A stretch of DNA of 64,000 nucleotides from an uncultured Paenibacillaceae bacterium (GCA_937874515.1 CALNBV010000165.1:10483-74482); one strand, 5' to 3'; shown: positions 10,685 through 18,122, counted from the first letter of the stretch. Notes: a model not told the origin generated them from the sequence alone. Program-made: numbers and translations.

Positions 10685-11332
10685 ATGGCAAAAGAAATTG
10701 ATTTCATTAAAAACACTACCCTATTAAACTCTTTGTCCCATGAGGATATACTTGAGAATCTTAATAATGGAAATTTCAGAGTGGTTTCATACAAGAAAAA
10801 CAGTGTTGTTCATTTTGAGGGGGAACCGTGTAACAAATTAGAAATCATATTATTTGGCAAGGTTGTTGTGGAGCGCATTGACAAATCAGGAAACCTGTTA
10901 ACAATTTCTGAGTTTTACAATGATGATATTTTAGGCGGTAACCTGCTATTTTCTAAAAGTCATTATTATCTTATGACTGTATCAACAAAATCCCCAACCC
11001 TTATGCTGGAGATCAATCGAGATATCTTATTTGAATTGTTTAATCATAACTCTATCATTTTGCGAACATATTTAGGGTTTATTTCAGACCATGCCATTAT
11101 TCTGGGAGAGAAGATAAAGCATGGTAATCAGACATTACGTGAACGCATCATGAGTTATCTCTATTATGAGCAAAAGAGGCAAAATTCTAATCACATTAAA
11201 TTGAATTTGACGAAAAAGGCACTTGCCGAAAAAATCGGGGTTCAACGCACATCCTTATCACGAGAGTTAGCAAAAATGAAAAAAGATGGATTGATTTTGT
11301 TTGACGCAGATTCAATCACTCTTTTGAAGTAA
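10685..11332 (+). CDS. Crp/Fnr-family transcriptional regulator
   Basis: The 215-residue protein has an N-terminal cyclic-nucleotide-binding-like beta barrel (about residues 15-125), a long dimer helix, and a C-terminal winged helix with the recognition segment KKALAEKIGVQRTSLSRELAKMKKDG. No FNR-type N-terminal cysteine cluster is present, only a single Cys in EGEPCNK, so it is not a typical oxygen-sensing Fnr. The effector is unknown. The gaggag ribosome-binding site is 7-8 bases from the ATG. It is convergent with the aldehyde dehydrogenase gene. Confidence 0.88.
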   Translation: MAKEIDFIKNTTLLNSLSHEDILENLNNGNFRVVSYKKNSVVHFEGEPCNKLEIILFGKVVVERIDKSGNLLTISEFYNDDILGGNLLFSKSHYYLMTVSTKSPTLMLEINRDILFELFNHNSIILRTYLGFISDHAIILGEKIKHGNQTLRERIMSYLYYEQKRQNSNHIKLNLTKKALAEKIGVQRTSLSRELAKMKKDGLILFDADSITLLK

Positions 11333-11337
11333 GGAAA

Positions 11338-11365
11338 AATCCCGGCAATACTTTCTGCCGGGATT
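11338..11365. terminator. Bidirectional terminator between Crp/Fnr gene and aldehyde dehydrogenase
   Basis: A 10-bp perfect stem (aatcccggca / tgccgggatt) with an 8-nt loop lies between convergent genes. The hairpin and following bases up to the aldehyde dehydrogenase stop codon recur at 15104-15158, next to the second di-iron gene. Confidence 0.8.
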
Positions 11366-11393
11366 CAAAAATATATAGAAAGGGGTTGGTTCG

Positions 11394-12881
11394 CTAGATT
11401 CCAAAAGGATTAATTGGACGTTGGCCAATGTATGAGATGATGCTTTTTGTTTCCGTATAAAGATTCAATGTCTCTAACGCTAATTCACGACCATAACCCG
11501 ATTGTTTATACCCGCCAAAAGGAAGGCCTGGGAACGCGGAGAAAGGACAGTTTATCATAACAATGCCTGCTTCAACTGCAGCGGCCACTCGATGAGCTCT
11601 GCCAAAATCTTTGGTCCAAATGGCAGCAGCCAGACCATAGATTGAATCGTTTGCCTGTTGGATTAAATCTTTTTCATCAGAGAACTTAATAATAACAACC
11701 ACCGGTCCAAAGATTTCTTCCTGAGCAATTCTCATATCATTGGTGATATTGCCGATAATCGTAGGCATGTACCAGTTTCCTTTTTCAAACTCTTCTCCTT
11801 CTGGACGTTTTCCGCCAAAGAGGAGGGTTCCTCCTTCTGCTAAACCAATTTGTACATAATCATCAATTACTTTTTCCTGGGCTTCGGAAATAATTGCACC
11901 TACGTGGGTTTCTTTGTTGAATGGATCCCCTACAATTAACTTTTCTGCTTTTTCTACAAAACGGCTTACAAATTCATCATACACTTTTTCGTGAACAAAC
12001 AAGCGGGAACGTGCTTCGCAAGATTGCCCTGTATTATAGAAAATTCCGAAAAGGGAACCATCTACTGCTGCCTCAATATCAGCATCTTCAAATACCATGT
12101 TTGGCGATTTGCCACCTAACTCAAGGGTAACACGTTTCAAGGAATCTGATGCTTTGGCCATAATATCTTTTCCTGTAGTGGTTTCACCTGTAAAAGCCAC
12201 TTTGTCTACTCCAGGATGTTCGGCAAGGTAGGAGCCAATCACTGCACCACTTCCCGTAATGACATTCACAACCCCTCCAGGAACTCCAGCTTCTACACAA
12301 ATTTCCCCAAGAACCAGAGCAGTAATTGGAGTTAGGCTGGCTGGTTTAAGAATGACAGCGTTTCCTGCTGCTAATGCAGGAGCGATTTTCCATGCAGCCA
12401 TCATTAATGGATAATTCCAGGGAATGATTTGTGCACAGACACCAACAGGCTCTTTTAATGTATAGTTGAAAAATCCATTTGGTACTGGGATTGTATCCCC
12501 CCCAAGCGTTGTGGTAGCACCTGCATAAAATTCAAAGTCTTCGATCGCCTGTCCCACTTGCCCCTGGGCGGCGGAAAGAGATTTCCCACTATTTAAGATT
12601 TCCAATTGAACCAATTCATCAAAACGCTTACGCATAATTGCGGCGACTTTATTTAAAATCTGTGCCCGGCGTGAACCAGAATATTTTCCCCATTTTCCTT
12701 TTAAAGCTGCTCTTGCAGCTTCAACGGCACGATCCACATCTTCTATTGATGCAGAAGCAATCTGGGCAATTTCTTCACCTGTTGCAGGGTTATATGTAGG
12801 GAATGTTTTCCCTGAGGAGCTTTCACAATGTTCCCCATTGATTAATAAAGGATATAGGTTTTTTACGGCTACTTGTGACAT
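11394..12881 (-). CDS. NAD(P)-dependent aldehyde dehydrogenase, aromatic-catabolism island
   Basis: The 495-residue protein is a full-length ALDH-superfamily enzyme. It has the IPWNYPLMMAAWK region, the NAD loop FTGETTTGKDI, the general-base glutamate in TLELGGKSPN and the catalytic cysteine in NTGQSCEARS. It resembles betaine-, phenylacetaldehyde- or semialdehyde dehydrogenases. By context it may oxidise phenylacetaldehyde or the ring-opened semialdehyde of the phenylacetate pathway (the ALDH half of PaaZ), but the sequence does not decide. It is monocistronic, with an AACGT-type operator upstream and a terminator on each side. Confidence 0.9.
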   Translation of the reverse strand: MSQVAVKNLYPLLINGEHCESSSGKTFPTYNPATGEEIAQIASASIEDVDRAVEAARAALKGKWGKYSGSRRAQILNKVAAIMRKRFDELVQLEILNSGKSLSAAQGQVGQAIEDFEFYAGATTTLGGDTIPVPNGFFNYTLKEPVGVCAQIIPWNYPLMMAAWKIAPALAAGNAVILKPASLTPITALVLGEICVEAGVPGGVVNVITGSGAVIGSYLAEHPGVDKVAFTGETTTGKDIMAKASDSLKRVTLELGGKSPNMVFEDADIEAAVDGSLFGIFYNTGQSCEARSRLFVHEKVYDEFVSRFVEKAEKLIVGDPFNKETHVGAIISEAQEKVIDDYVQIGLAEGGTLLFGGKRPEGEEFEKGNWYMPTIIGNITNDMRIAQEEIFGPVVVIIKFSDEKDLIQQANDSIYGLAAAIWTKDFGRAHRVAAAVEAGIVMINCPFSAFPGLPFGGYKQSGYGRELALETLNLYTETKSIISYIGQRPINPFGI

Positions 12882-12923
12882 TTCTATTCCTCCTCTTTTT
12901 ATAGTTATTACTATTTATACTAT

Positions 12924-12944
12924 ATAACGTTTGTTTAACGTAAT
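12924..12944 (-). promoter_or_regulatory. AACGT-type operator upstream of aldehyde dehydrogenase gene
   Basis: ATAACGT-N7-ACGTAAT, one base away from the perfect palindrome at 16620-16640. It lies 43 bases before the start codon and 16 bases downstream of a TATAAT (12961-12966 on the minus strand). Confidence 0.6.
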
Positions 12945-13000
12945 ATTATCATACTGTTATATTATATTCAATATATTTTATAGAATTTTCAGAAATTAAT

Positions 13001-13025
13001 AAAGGAAGGAGATTATCCTTCCTTT
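13001..13025. terminator. Terminator after first di-iron gene
   Basis: A perfect 9-bp stem (aaaggaagg / ccttccttt) with a 7-nt loop lies just after the minus-strand gene end and runs into a T-rich stretch. Confidence 0.7.
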
Positions 13026-13034
13026 ATGTACTAT

Positions 13035-13811
13035 TTAGGTATTGCTGTACCCTAATTGCATTTCAAAGTTGGGTTCCACGTTTTTCGGCAATTCAAGGCC
13101 CAGTTCTGTAAGCTTGGATTCGAGAAGTTCTAGATATTCTTGACGAAGGTCATCTGGATCACGTGGTTTTAAACCAAGTTTGTGATAAATTTTGAAGTGT
13201 TCGCTTTCCTGGGCTGAACGGCCAAAGAACCCTAATCCTACTGTCATAAATTTCTCCACTGCATCTTGTAAGTCTTGACGTCCCTTTTCCCCATCGAATT
13301 CAATGACGCGTTTCGCTGCCCACATGCCAAATCCAAGGTGTCCTTGTTCTTCTTTATAAATCTTGTAGCTGGTTCTTGCCCATGGTAAGTAGGAACTGTC
13401 TTTGTATTGCCCTAGGAAGGCTACTGCTGCTGGAGTTACTACTACACTAAACAGCGCTACATCAGACCATTGAGTAAACAATTGGCTCCAGTTTTCTTTA
13501 CGGAAACCATTAATAATTTTTACACCTTGTGGGTTTTCTGGATTGGTGACAAGGGCTTGTACACGCTGGCTTGTGTCTACTCCGAGTTCTTCACAGAGAT
13601 CCCAAATATACTTGCCATGGCCAAACTCTTCAAATGCTTTTTGGGAAAGCATATGGGCTTCTTCTGCTCGTGGCGCATACTTCATATTTTCCATAACCCG
13701 CTGAGCTCCGGCAAATTCAGAATCCGCCTGGAACAACATTAACTCTAATAAATACTTTCTGTACTCCTCAGGCATTTGATCGTTTGCTTCATAGGTTTTC
13801 CATGTCGTCAT
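13035..13811 (-). CDS. PaaA-like di-iron oxygenase, copy 1
   Basis: The 258-residue protein belongs to the PaaA/PaaC ferritin-like family and is closest to PaaA, the catalytic subunit of phenylacetyl-CoA epoxidase. Start (MPEEYRKYLLELMLFQADSE) and spacing match. Likely iron ligands are Glu32 (DSEFAG), Glu62 and His65 (EEFGH), Asp117 (WSDVA), and Glu155 and His158 (EEQGH), so the site looks complete. It is about 50 residues shorter than E. coli PaaA, and no PaaB, C, D or E is present. The gene has its own promoter with an AACGT operator and is divergent from a flavodoxin gene, a possible electron donor. A second copy at 15268-16044 is identical over 772 bp. Confidence 0.85.
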   Translation of the reverse strand: MTTWKTYEANDQMPEEYRKYLLELMLFQADSEFAGAQRVMENMKYAPRAEEAHMLSQKAFEEFGHGKYIWDLCEELGVDTSQRVQALVTNPENPQGVKIINGFRKENWSQLFTQWSDVALFSVVVTPAAVAFLGQYKDSSYLPWARTSYKIYKEEQGHLGFGMWAAKRVIEFDGEKGRQDLQDAVEKFMTVGLGFFGRSAQESEHFKIYHKLGLKPRDPDDLRQEYLELLESKLTELGLELPKNVEPNFEMQLGYSNT

Positions 13812-13851
13812 TTTTCATTTCCCCCTATAATTTATATAATACAAAAATCGT

Positions 13852-13872
13852 ATAACGTTTTTATTACGTTGT
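13852..13872 (-). promoter_or_regulatory. AACGT-type operator of di-iron gene copy 1
   Basis: ATAACGT-N7-ACGTTGT, one mismatch from a perfect palindrome. Its edge is exactly 10 bases downstream of the -10 box at 13883-13888, the same spacing as at 16620 and 30714. Confidence 0.68.
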
Positions 13873-13882
13873 TTGTATTTTT

Positions 13883-13912
13883 AGTATATACCTCGCCTAT
13901 TTAGTGTGTCAA
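13883..13912 (-). promoter_or_regulatory. Sigma-A-type promoter of di-iron gene copy 1
   Basis: TTGACA (13907-13912), an 18-base spacer and TATACT (13883-13888) on the minus strand. Consensus-like boxes followed by an operator suggest a strong promoter held off by a repressor. Confidence 0.75.
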
Positions 13913-13938
13913 TATAATTTTAGATTTTTCTGATAACA

Positions 13939-13967
13939 TTGACTTTTTGGTTATATTTATCTATTAT
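13939..13967 (+). promoter_or_regulatory. Putative promoter of the flavodoxin gene
   Basis: TTGACT, a 17-base spacer and TATTAT on the plus strand, 65 bases before the start codon and just upstream of an AACGT-type half-conserved operator. Confidence 0.6.
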
Positions 13968-13983
13968 ATTACATATAAAACTA

Positions 13984-14004
13984 TTACCGTATTTTTAACG
14001 TTAT
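13984..14004 (+). promoter_or_regulatory. AACGT-type operator upstream of flavodoxin gene
   Basis: TTACCGT-N7-ACGTTAT: the right arm is perfect and the left arm has two mismatches against ATAACGT. It lies 16 bases after the TATTAT box, between the divergent di-iron and flavodoxin genes. Confidence 0.5.
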
Positions 14005-14032
14005 ATAAATTAATTGTATAGGAGGGTTTTTT

Positions 14033-14497
14033 ATGTGCCGTATTGGAATCTTTTATGGTAGTAATACGGGGAATACCCGAGAGGTAGCAGAAGCCATTGC
14101 CAGTGGCGTAATTGCAGCCGGGGGAACTGCAGAAATTAAAAATGTAGCAAAAGCCTTTCCTGAAGAATTATTAAAATATGATGGATTGGCTCTCGGATCT
14201 TCAACATGGGGAGACGGTAAATTCCAACGAGATTTTGATTTCTTTCATGAGATGATGGATGGGTTAGATTTACGTGGAAAAAAAGCCATTCCTTTCGGTT
14301 CCTGCGATCCTTTATACGAACAATTTGGCAAGGCAGTGGATATGATTGATTCACGCTTAAAAGAGCTTGGTGCAGAAACGATAGCTTCACCTGTTAAGAT
14401 TATCCGTACTCCTGGAGAGGCAGACAAAAAAAATTGTTATGAAATAGGAAAACAACTTGCCAATGAAGTAATCAAACAAGAAAGCCCGGCTATATAA
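14033..14497 (+). CDS. Flavodoxin
   Basis: The 154-residue protein is a short- to medium-chain flavodoxin with the FMN-phosphate loop GSNTGNTREVAE at residues 9-20, the second FMN loop SSTWGDGKFQRD and the third FGSCDPLYEQFG. Flavodoxins pass one electron at a time at low potential. Its divergent placement beside the di-iron gene and its operator of the same family suggest it reduces the di-iron protein; this is inference. A strong gaggg site precedes the ATG. Confidence 0.92.
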   Translation: MCRIGIFYGSNTGNTREVAEAIASGVIAAGGTAEIKNVAKAFPEELLKYDGLALGSSTWGDGKFQRDFDFFHEMMDGLDLRGKKAIPFGSCDPLYEQFGKAVDMIDSRLKELGAETIASPVKIIRTPGEADKKNCYEIGKQLANEVIKQESPAI

Positions 14498-14507
14498 AGA
14501 AGGTACA

Positions 14508-14555
14508 AAAGGGGTTGTTGCTCACAAACTAATTTGTGAACAACAATCCCTTTTT
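14508..14555 (+). terminator. Rho-independent terminator after flavodoxin gene
   Basis: A long stem (aaaggggttgttg.tcacaaa paired with tttgtgaacaacaatccctt) with a 4-base loop is followed by T5 on the plus strand. Confidence 0.88.
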
Positions 14556-14573
14556 CACTTAAAGAATACTTTT

Positions 14574-14594
14574 ATGACGAATATAATACGTTCA
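14574..14594 (+). promoter_or_regulatory. Degenerate AACGT-type operator before hypothetical gene
   Basis: ATGACGA-N7-ACGTTCA, two mismatches per arm against the consensus. A TATACT box follows at 14608-14613. It is the weakest member of the set and may be chance. Confidence 0.35.
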
Positions 14595-14649
14595 GTTAAA
14601 TATATGTTATACTAAGAGAAAGTGAGAATATTCACAAGGAGGGTTTACG

Positions 14650-14931
14650 GTGAAAACCATGGTATTACCACAAAGAAAAAACACAGACACCTATCATCTA
14701 GCATCTTTCATCGAAGAAATAGTTTTAGATGAGCAAACAGGCTGGAATCATGTCACTTGGCTTTTTCATAATGGCCATAAAGTAGAGTTGATTATTAAAA
14801 ACAAGGAAGAAGCAGAATTATACTACATGTCCCCAGAAATCATCCTTCCAGAAGAAGGTGAAGACGGCCATTTTTATACCTCGAAAGAAATCCTTCTATT
14901 TTTAACACGAATTAAAAATATAGAAGGATAA
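14650..14931 (+). CDS. Hypothetical 93-residue protein
   Basis: I do not recognise a family. The protein has alternating beta-like segments (GWNHVTWLFHNGHKVELIIK) and an acidic centre (PEEGEDGHF), with no membrane segment, signal peptide or cysteine. The start is a GTG placed six bases after aaggaggg, the only well-placed start. It lies between the flavodoxin gene and a cluster of repeats. Coding is supported by the ribosome-binding site and by the full use of the interval rather than by homology. Confidence 0.6.
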   Translation: MKTMVLPQRKNTDTYHLASFIEEIVLDEQTGWNHVTWLFHNGHKVELIIKNKEEAELYYMSPEIILPEEGEDGHFYTSKEILLFLTRIKNIEG

Positions 14932-14949
14932 ACAATCTGAAATCTAAGA

Positions 14950-14996
14950 AAACTCTGCTGGTGCTAAGCCCAAAGGCGATGGCGTCAGCCTTTTTT
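14950..14996 (+). repeat. Island repeat, copy C (truncated)
   Basis: This copy matches the first half of the dispersed repeat (aactctgctggtgctaag ... ggcg ... gcc) but ends in T6 before the conserved cttagttgc block and the terminal hairpin. It sits 14 bases before full copy A. Confidence 0.6.
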
Positions 14997-15005
14997 AATG
15001 TAATA

Positions 15006-15097
15006 AAGAAAACTTGGCTAGCGCCAAGCCTTAAGGCGCCGGCAGCGGCCTTAGTTGCCTATGTCGATAAGACAAAATTTATAAATTCTTATCGACA
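15006..15097 (+). repeat. Island repeat, copy A
   Basis: The copy opens with a self-complementary aacttggctagcgccaag (15011-15028), continues to gccttagttgcc (15048-15059) and ends in a hairpin with 9-bp arms gtcgataag (15063-15071) and cttatcgac (15088-15096). Copies B and D keep the layout but have different, still complementary, terminal arms. Confidence 0.75.
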
Positions 15098-15103
15098 AAA
15101 AAG

Positions 15104-15158
15104 ATCCCGGCAAAAACTTTGCCGGGACAAAAAAATATATAGAAAGGGATTGGTTAGC
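15104..15158 (-). repeat. Remnant of aldehyde dehydrogenase 3' flank with terminator
   Basis: A hairpin (tcccggcaaa / tttgccggga, 15105-15127) followed by aaaaatatatagaaaggg and attggtt matches 11338-11394, the terminator and 3' flank of the aldehyde dehydrogenase gene. Matching stops about where that gene's stop codon would be. It probably serves as the terminator of the second di-iron gene. With the repeats, it fills the 336-base stretch 14932-15267, where no convincing gene is visible. Confidence 0.7.
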
Positions 15159-15267
15159 AACAACAAAATATTATCGCTTTCCTTAAAAATATAGTAACAT
15201 ATCATTATGACAGATTCAATAGATTTAATTGAATTTTCTGAAATTTTAAATAAATATTTTTTTATAT

Positions 15268-16044
15268 TTAGGTATTGCTGTACCCTAATTGCATTTCAAA
15301 GTTGGGTTCCACGTTTTTCGGCAATTCAAGGCCCAGTTCTGTAAGCTTGGATTCGAGAAGTTCTAGATATTCTTGACGAAGGTCATCTGGATCACGTGGT
15401 TTTAAACCAAGTTTGTGATAAATTTTGAAGTGTTCGCTTTCCTGGGCTGAACGGCCAAAGAACCCTAATCCTACTGTCATAAATTTCTCCACTGCATCTT
15501 GTAAGTCTTGACGTCCCTTTTCCCCATCGAATTCAATGACGCGTTTCGCTGCCCACATGCCAAATCCAAGGTGTCCTTGTTCTTCTTTATAAATCTTGTA
15601 GCTGGTTCTTGCCCATGGTAAGTAGGAACTGTCTTTGTATTGCCCTAGGAAGGCTACTGCTGCTGGAGTTACTACTACACTAAACAGCGCTACATCAGAC
15701 CATTGAGTAAACAATTGGCTCCAGTTTTCTTTACGGAAACCATTAATAATTTTTACACCTTGTGGGTTTTCTGGATTGGTGACAAGGGCTTGTACACGCT
15801 GGCTTGTGTCTACTCCGAGTTCTTCACAGAGATCCCAAATATACTTGCCATGGCCAAACTCTTCAAATGCTTTTTGGGAAAGCATATGGGCTTCTTCTGC
15901 TCGTGGCGCATACTTCATATTTTCCATAACCCGCTGAGCTCCGGCAAATTCAGAATCCGCCTGGAACAACATTAACTCTAATAAATACTTTCTGTACTCC
16001 TCAGGCATTTGATCGTTTGCTTCATAGGTTTTCCATTGACTCAT
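15268..16044 (-). CDS. PaaA-like di-iron oxygenase, copy 2
   Basis: The protein is identical to copy 1 from residue 4 onward (MSQW instead of MTTW at the start) and keeps all predicted iron ligands. By my reading the DNA is identical over 772 bp (15265-16036 against 13032-13803). The ATG at 16044 is chosen over the one at 16050 because only it has proper spacing from gaggagg. The gene follows the Mrr-like gene by 29 bases and appears to share its promoter. Complete identity including third codon positions implies very recent duplication or gene conversion. Confidence 0.85.
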   Translation of the reverse strand: MSQWKTYEANDQMPEEYRKYLLELMLFQADSEFAGAQRVMENMKYAPRAEEAHMLSQKAFEEFGHGKYIWDLCEELGVDTSQRVQALVTNPENPQGVKIINGFRKENWSQLFTQWSDVALFSVVVTPAAVAFLGQYKDSSYLPWARTSYKIYKEEQGHLGFGMWAAKRVIEFDGEKGRQDLQDAVEKFMTVGLGFFGRSAQESEHFKIYHKLGLKPRDPDDLRQEYLELLESKLTELGLELPKNVEPNFEMQLGYSNT

Positions 16045-16073
16045 TTTCATTTCCTCCTCGGTTTTATTAAGAT

Positions 16074-16583
16074 TTATAATTCCACTTCATCCAAAACATA
16101 GACTGTGGTTTGCTTTTCCGCGAAACCAATTCCATGCCGGATTAATAAATCAACAAATTTTAAACCATCTACTAATTGAATCTGTCCATTTGCAAGGTTT
16201 GCCAGAGATTCTGCTTCCTTTGCAATAACCTGGGTTGTAATAATAATTCCTTTTCTCTTTTCCTCTTCCAGTAAAAAAAGGATATCCTCCATGATTTGTC
16301 TTTCATTAACTGGTTCATGAAAAAGAGCGATATACATATCCTCTTTGATCAACCCATGGAGATGCAATTCTCCCCGAAGATCCATTGTTCCAATAGGATT
16401 TTCTCGATTATAGTGGGTCGGTTGAATTCCTACTTTATCAAGAAGGGTTTTTGTTAATTCCAAAAAAGCGACAAAAGGCAGATTTTTTACTTGAATATGC
16501 AATTGATCCCTAAGTTTCTGTTTTTCTTTAATTTCGTGGATATGTAGCCATTGTTCTTGATTCTTATTGAAATCAACGGCCAT
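16074..16583 (-). CDS. Degenerate Mrr-like (restriction endonuclease fold) domain protein
   Basis: The C-terminal part (GIIITTQVIAKEAESLA ... IQLVDGLKFVDLLIRHGIGF) closely follows the end of Mrr_cat domains, and LPFVAFLELTKTLLDKVGI matches their first helix. The expected catalytic D...QxK is incomplete: Asp68 is present in TMDLRG, but the QxK position reads ALFHE, so nuclease activity is unlikely. No methyltransferase or DNA-binding domain accompanies it. It is first in an operon with di-iron copy 2, under an AACGT-operator promoter identical in layout to that of copy 1, which suggests a role tied to aromatic catabolism. The assignment is motif-based and tentative. Confidence 0.6.
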   Translation of the reverse strand: MAVDFNKNQEQWLHIHEIKEKQKLRDQLHIQVKNLPFVAFLELTKTLLDKVGIQPTHYNRENPIGTMDLRGELHLHGLIKEDMYIALFHEPVNERQIMEDILFLLEEEKRKGIIITTQVIAKEAESLANLANGQIQLVDGLKFVDLLIRHGIGFAEKQTTVYVLDEVEL

Positions 16584-16619
16584 TGATTCACCTCCCCCTC
16601 CATATGACTATTAGTTTAT

Positions 16620-16640
16620 ATAACGTTTTAATTACGTTAT
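16620..16640 (-). promoter_or_regulatory. Perfect AACGT operator of the Mrr-like/di-iron operon
   Basis: ATAACGT-N7-ACGTTAT, a perfect 7-bp inverted repeat with a 7-base centre. Its edge is 10 bases downstream of the -10 box, so it covers the transcription start region, as expected for a repressor site. Confidence 0.72.
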
Positions 16641-16650
16641 TCATGTATTT

Positions 16651-16680
16651 AGTATAATGTTTTAGTTGATCTTTTGTCAA
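16651..16680 (-). promoter_or_regulatory. Sigma-A-type promoter of the Mrr-like/di-iron operon
   Basis: TTGACA (16675-16680), an 18-base spacer and TATACT (16651-16656), the same boxes and spacing as at 13883-13912. Confidence 0.76.
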
Positions 16681-16742
16681 TGCAGTTTTTTAAATTTTAA
16701 GATTAATGGAGATACTAAGAATCAAATCAATGCCAGTTCCTC

Positions 16743-16830
16743 GGCAGATATGATTTTTTTAATTTTATCTTATCTGCAGTGCAACTAAGGCTAACGCCTT
16801 CGTCTAAAGACTTGGCCCTAGCCAAGTTTT
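16743..16830 (-). repeat. Island repeat, copy D (minus orientation)
   Basis: On the minus strand: aacttggctagggccaag (16811-16828), then gccttagttgc (16781-16791), then a hairpin with arms gcagata (16771-16777) and tatctgc (16744-16750). The arms differ from those of copies A and B but stay complementary. Confidence 0.75.
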
Positions 16831-16879
16831 CCTTACCGACAAGGAAGCAAATAGAGGATGCGCCGAAGAGAAAGCTTAT

Positions 16880-16950
16880 TTCGCCCTTCTTTCAGTTTCC
16901 CAGCTGGGCGAACTAAAAGAGGCGATGACCCCGTTGGATCATCGCCTCCT
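16880..16950 (-). terminator. Terminator after livJ, with second hairpin
   Basis: gaggcgatga / tcatcgcctc (16919-16948) form a 10-bp stem just after the livJ stop, followed on the minus strand by CTTTTAG. A second pair, tcgccc / gggcga (16881-16911), lies beyond it. With copy D and the promoter this accounts for the 372-base stretch 16584-16955; no gene was seen there. Confidence 0.72.
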
Positions 16951-16955
16951 CTTTA

Positions 16956-18122
16956 TTAATTCACTAATTGATATTTTCCACCTTTAACTTGCAAGATTAC
17001 CATACTATCCTCTTTTAGTCCGTTATGGTCCGTTTTACTAAAACGGAATTGCCCGGTAACGCCGATATAATTGACTTTTTCAATGGCTTCCCCTAACTTG
17101 GATGTGTCCCCATCTACACTTTTTAAGGCTTCAATAATCATATTTAAGCCATCGTAGCTATAACCAGCAAATCCATCAGGCAATACAAGATAAGACTCTT
17201 TATAATTAGTGACAAAATCCTTAATTACAGGCGTCTGGGGATCATCGGCCTTTAATTGGTCAGGAATCAGCAATTTGCCAGCTACCATATAAATGCCCTC
17301 TGCAGACTCACCAGCAAGTTCGAGAAACTTCTTATTGGCACTGCCATGGCTACTCACAATTGGGATTGTTAATCCTAACTGTTTTGCTTCTTTTACAACA
17401 GTAGATGGTGCAGGGTTGGTACCTGCGATAATTAACACTTGTGCCCCGCTGCTTTTAATTTTTGTTAACTGGGTGCTCATAGAGGAGTCTTTTGTGCCAT
17501 ACTTTTCTTCACTTACAAGGGTTAAGCCATATTCCGGCGCATATTTCTTTAATTGTTTTCCCCAACCGCTGCCATAAGTATTGCTATCATAAAGAATCCC
17601 TACTTTGGCCCATCCCTTTTCTTTTAAAAATTGATAGATTCTTTTCGTCCCATGGATATCCGTATGGGGAGTTTTATAAATACCGGATTGGGCCGGGTTG
17701 GTAATTTGGTCAGCGGCAGCCATTGAGATCAAGGGCAATTTTTGTTTTGACGCATATTCAACCATCCCTAAAGATGGGCCACTTCCTGAAGAACCTAACA
17801 CCGCCACAACCCCATCTGTTTTATGCAATTTACGGATGGCTTTTACCGCTTCAGTATTATCCGATTTATCATCTTCAATAATTAATTCAATAGGCTTCCC
17901 ATTAAAACCACCAGATTGATTCAACTTTTTCACTTGCATTTCTACCGCTTGTTTTTCTGGTACACCTAAGGGGCTATTGGGTCCAGTCATTGAAAACACT
18001 GCCCCTATTTTTAGACTACCGTTTACCCCTGAATTTACTTCTTTTCCACCAGTACAGGCACTAACAAGCAAGATAACAACGAGAAGCACTGACATTACCC
18101 CAAACCTCAACCCTGTTTTCAT
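16956..18122 (-). CDS. ABC transporter substrate-binding lipoprotein, LIV/HAAT type
   Basis: The 388-residue protein has a lipoprotein signal peptide ending in LLVSAC (lipidated Cys23) and a Peripla_BP_6-type domain starting LKIGAVFSMTGPNSPLG. Such proteins bind branched-chain amino acids, amides or aromatic acids outside the membrane. It is the last gene of livH-livM-livG-livF-livJ. Its place between the CoA-pathway genes and the di-iron genes suggests uptake of an aromatic acid such as phenylacetate or benzoate; ligand identity is not visible. Confidence 0.9.
   Translation of the reverse strand: MKTGLRFGVMSVLLVVILLVSACTGGKEVNSGVNGSLKIGAVFSMTGPNSPLGVPEKQAVEMQVKKLNQSGGFNGKPIELIIEDDKSDNTEAVKAIRKLHKTDGVVAVLGSSGSGPSLGMVEYASKQKLPLISMAAADQITNPAQSGIYKTPHTDIHGTKRIYQFLKEKGWAKVGILYDSNTYGSGWGKQLKKYAPEYGLTLVSEEKYGTKDSSMSTQLTKIKSSGAQVLIIAGTNPAPSTVVKEAKQLGLTIPIVSSHGSANKKFLELAGESAEGIYMVAGKLLIPDQLKADDPQTPVIKDFVTNYKESYLVLPDGFAGYSYDGLNMIIEALKSVDGDTSKLGEAIEKVNYIGVTGQFRFSKTDHNGLKEDSMVILQVKGGKYQLVN

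Noticed and set aside
14961..15194. 77-codon open frame in the gap after the 93-residue gene
   Set aside because: It runs through repeat copies C and A and the terminator remnant, has no ribosome-binding site and shows repeat-derived composition.
13470..15975. Identical 90-codon plus-strand frames inside both di-iron genes
   Set aside because: They are identical only because the host genes are identical, and they lie antisense to a well-supported enzyme.
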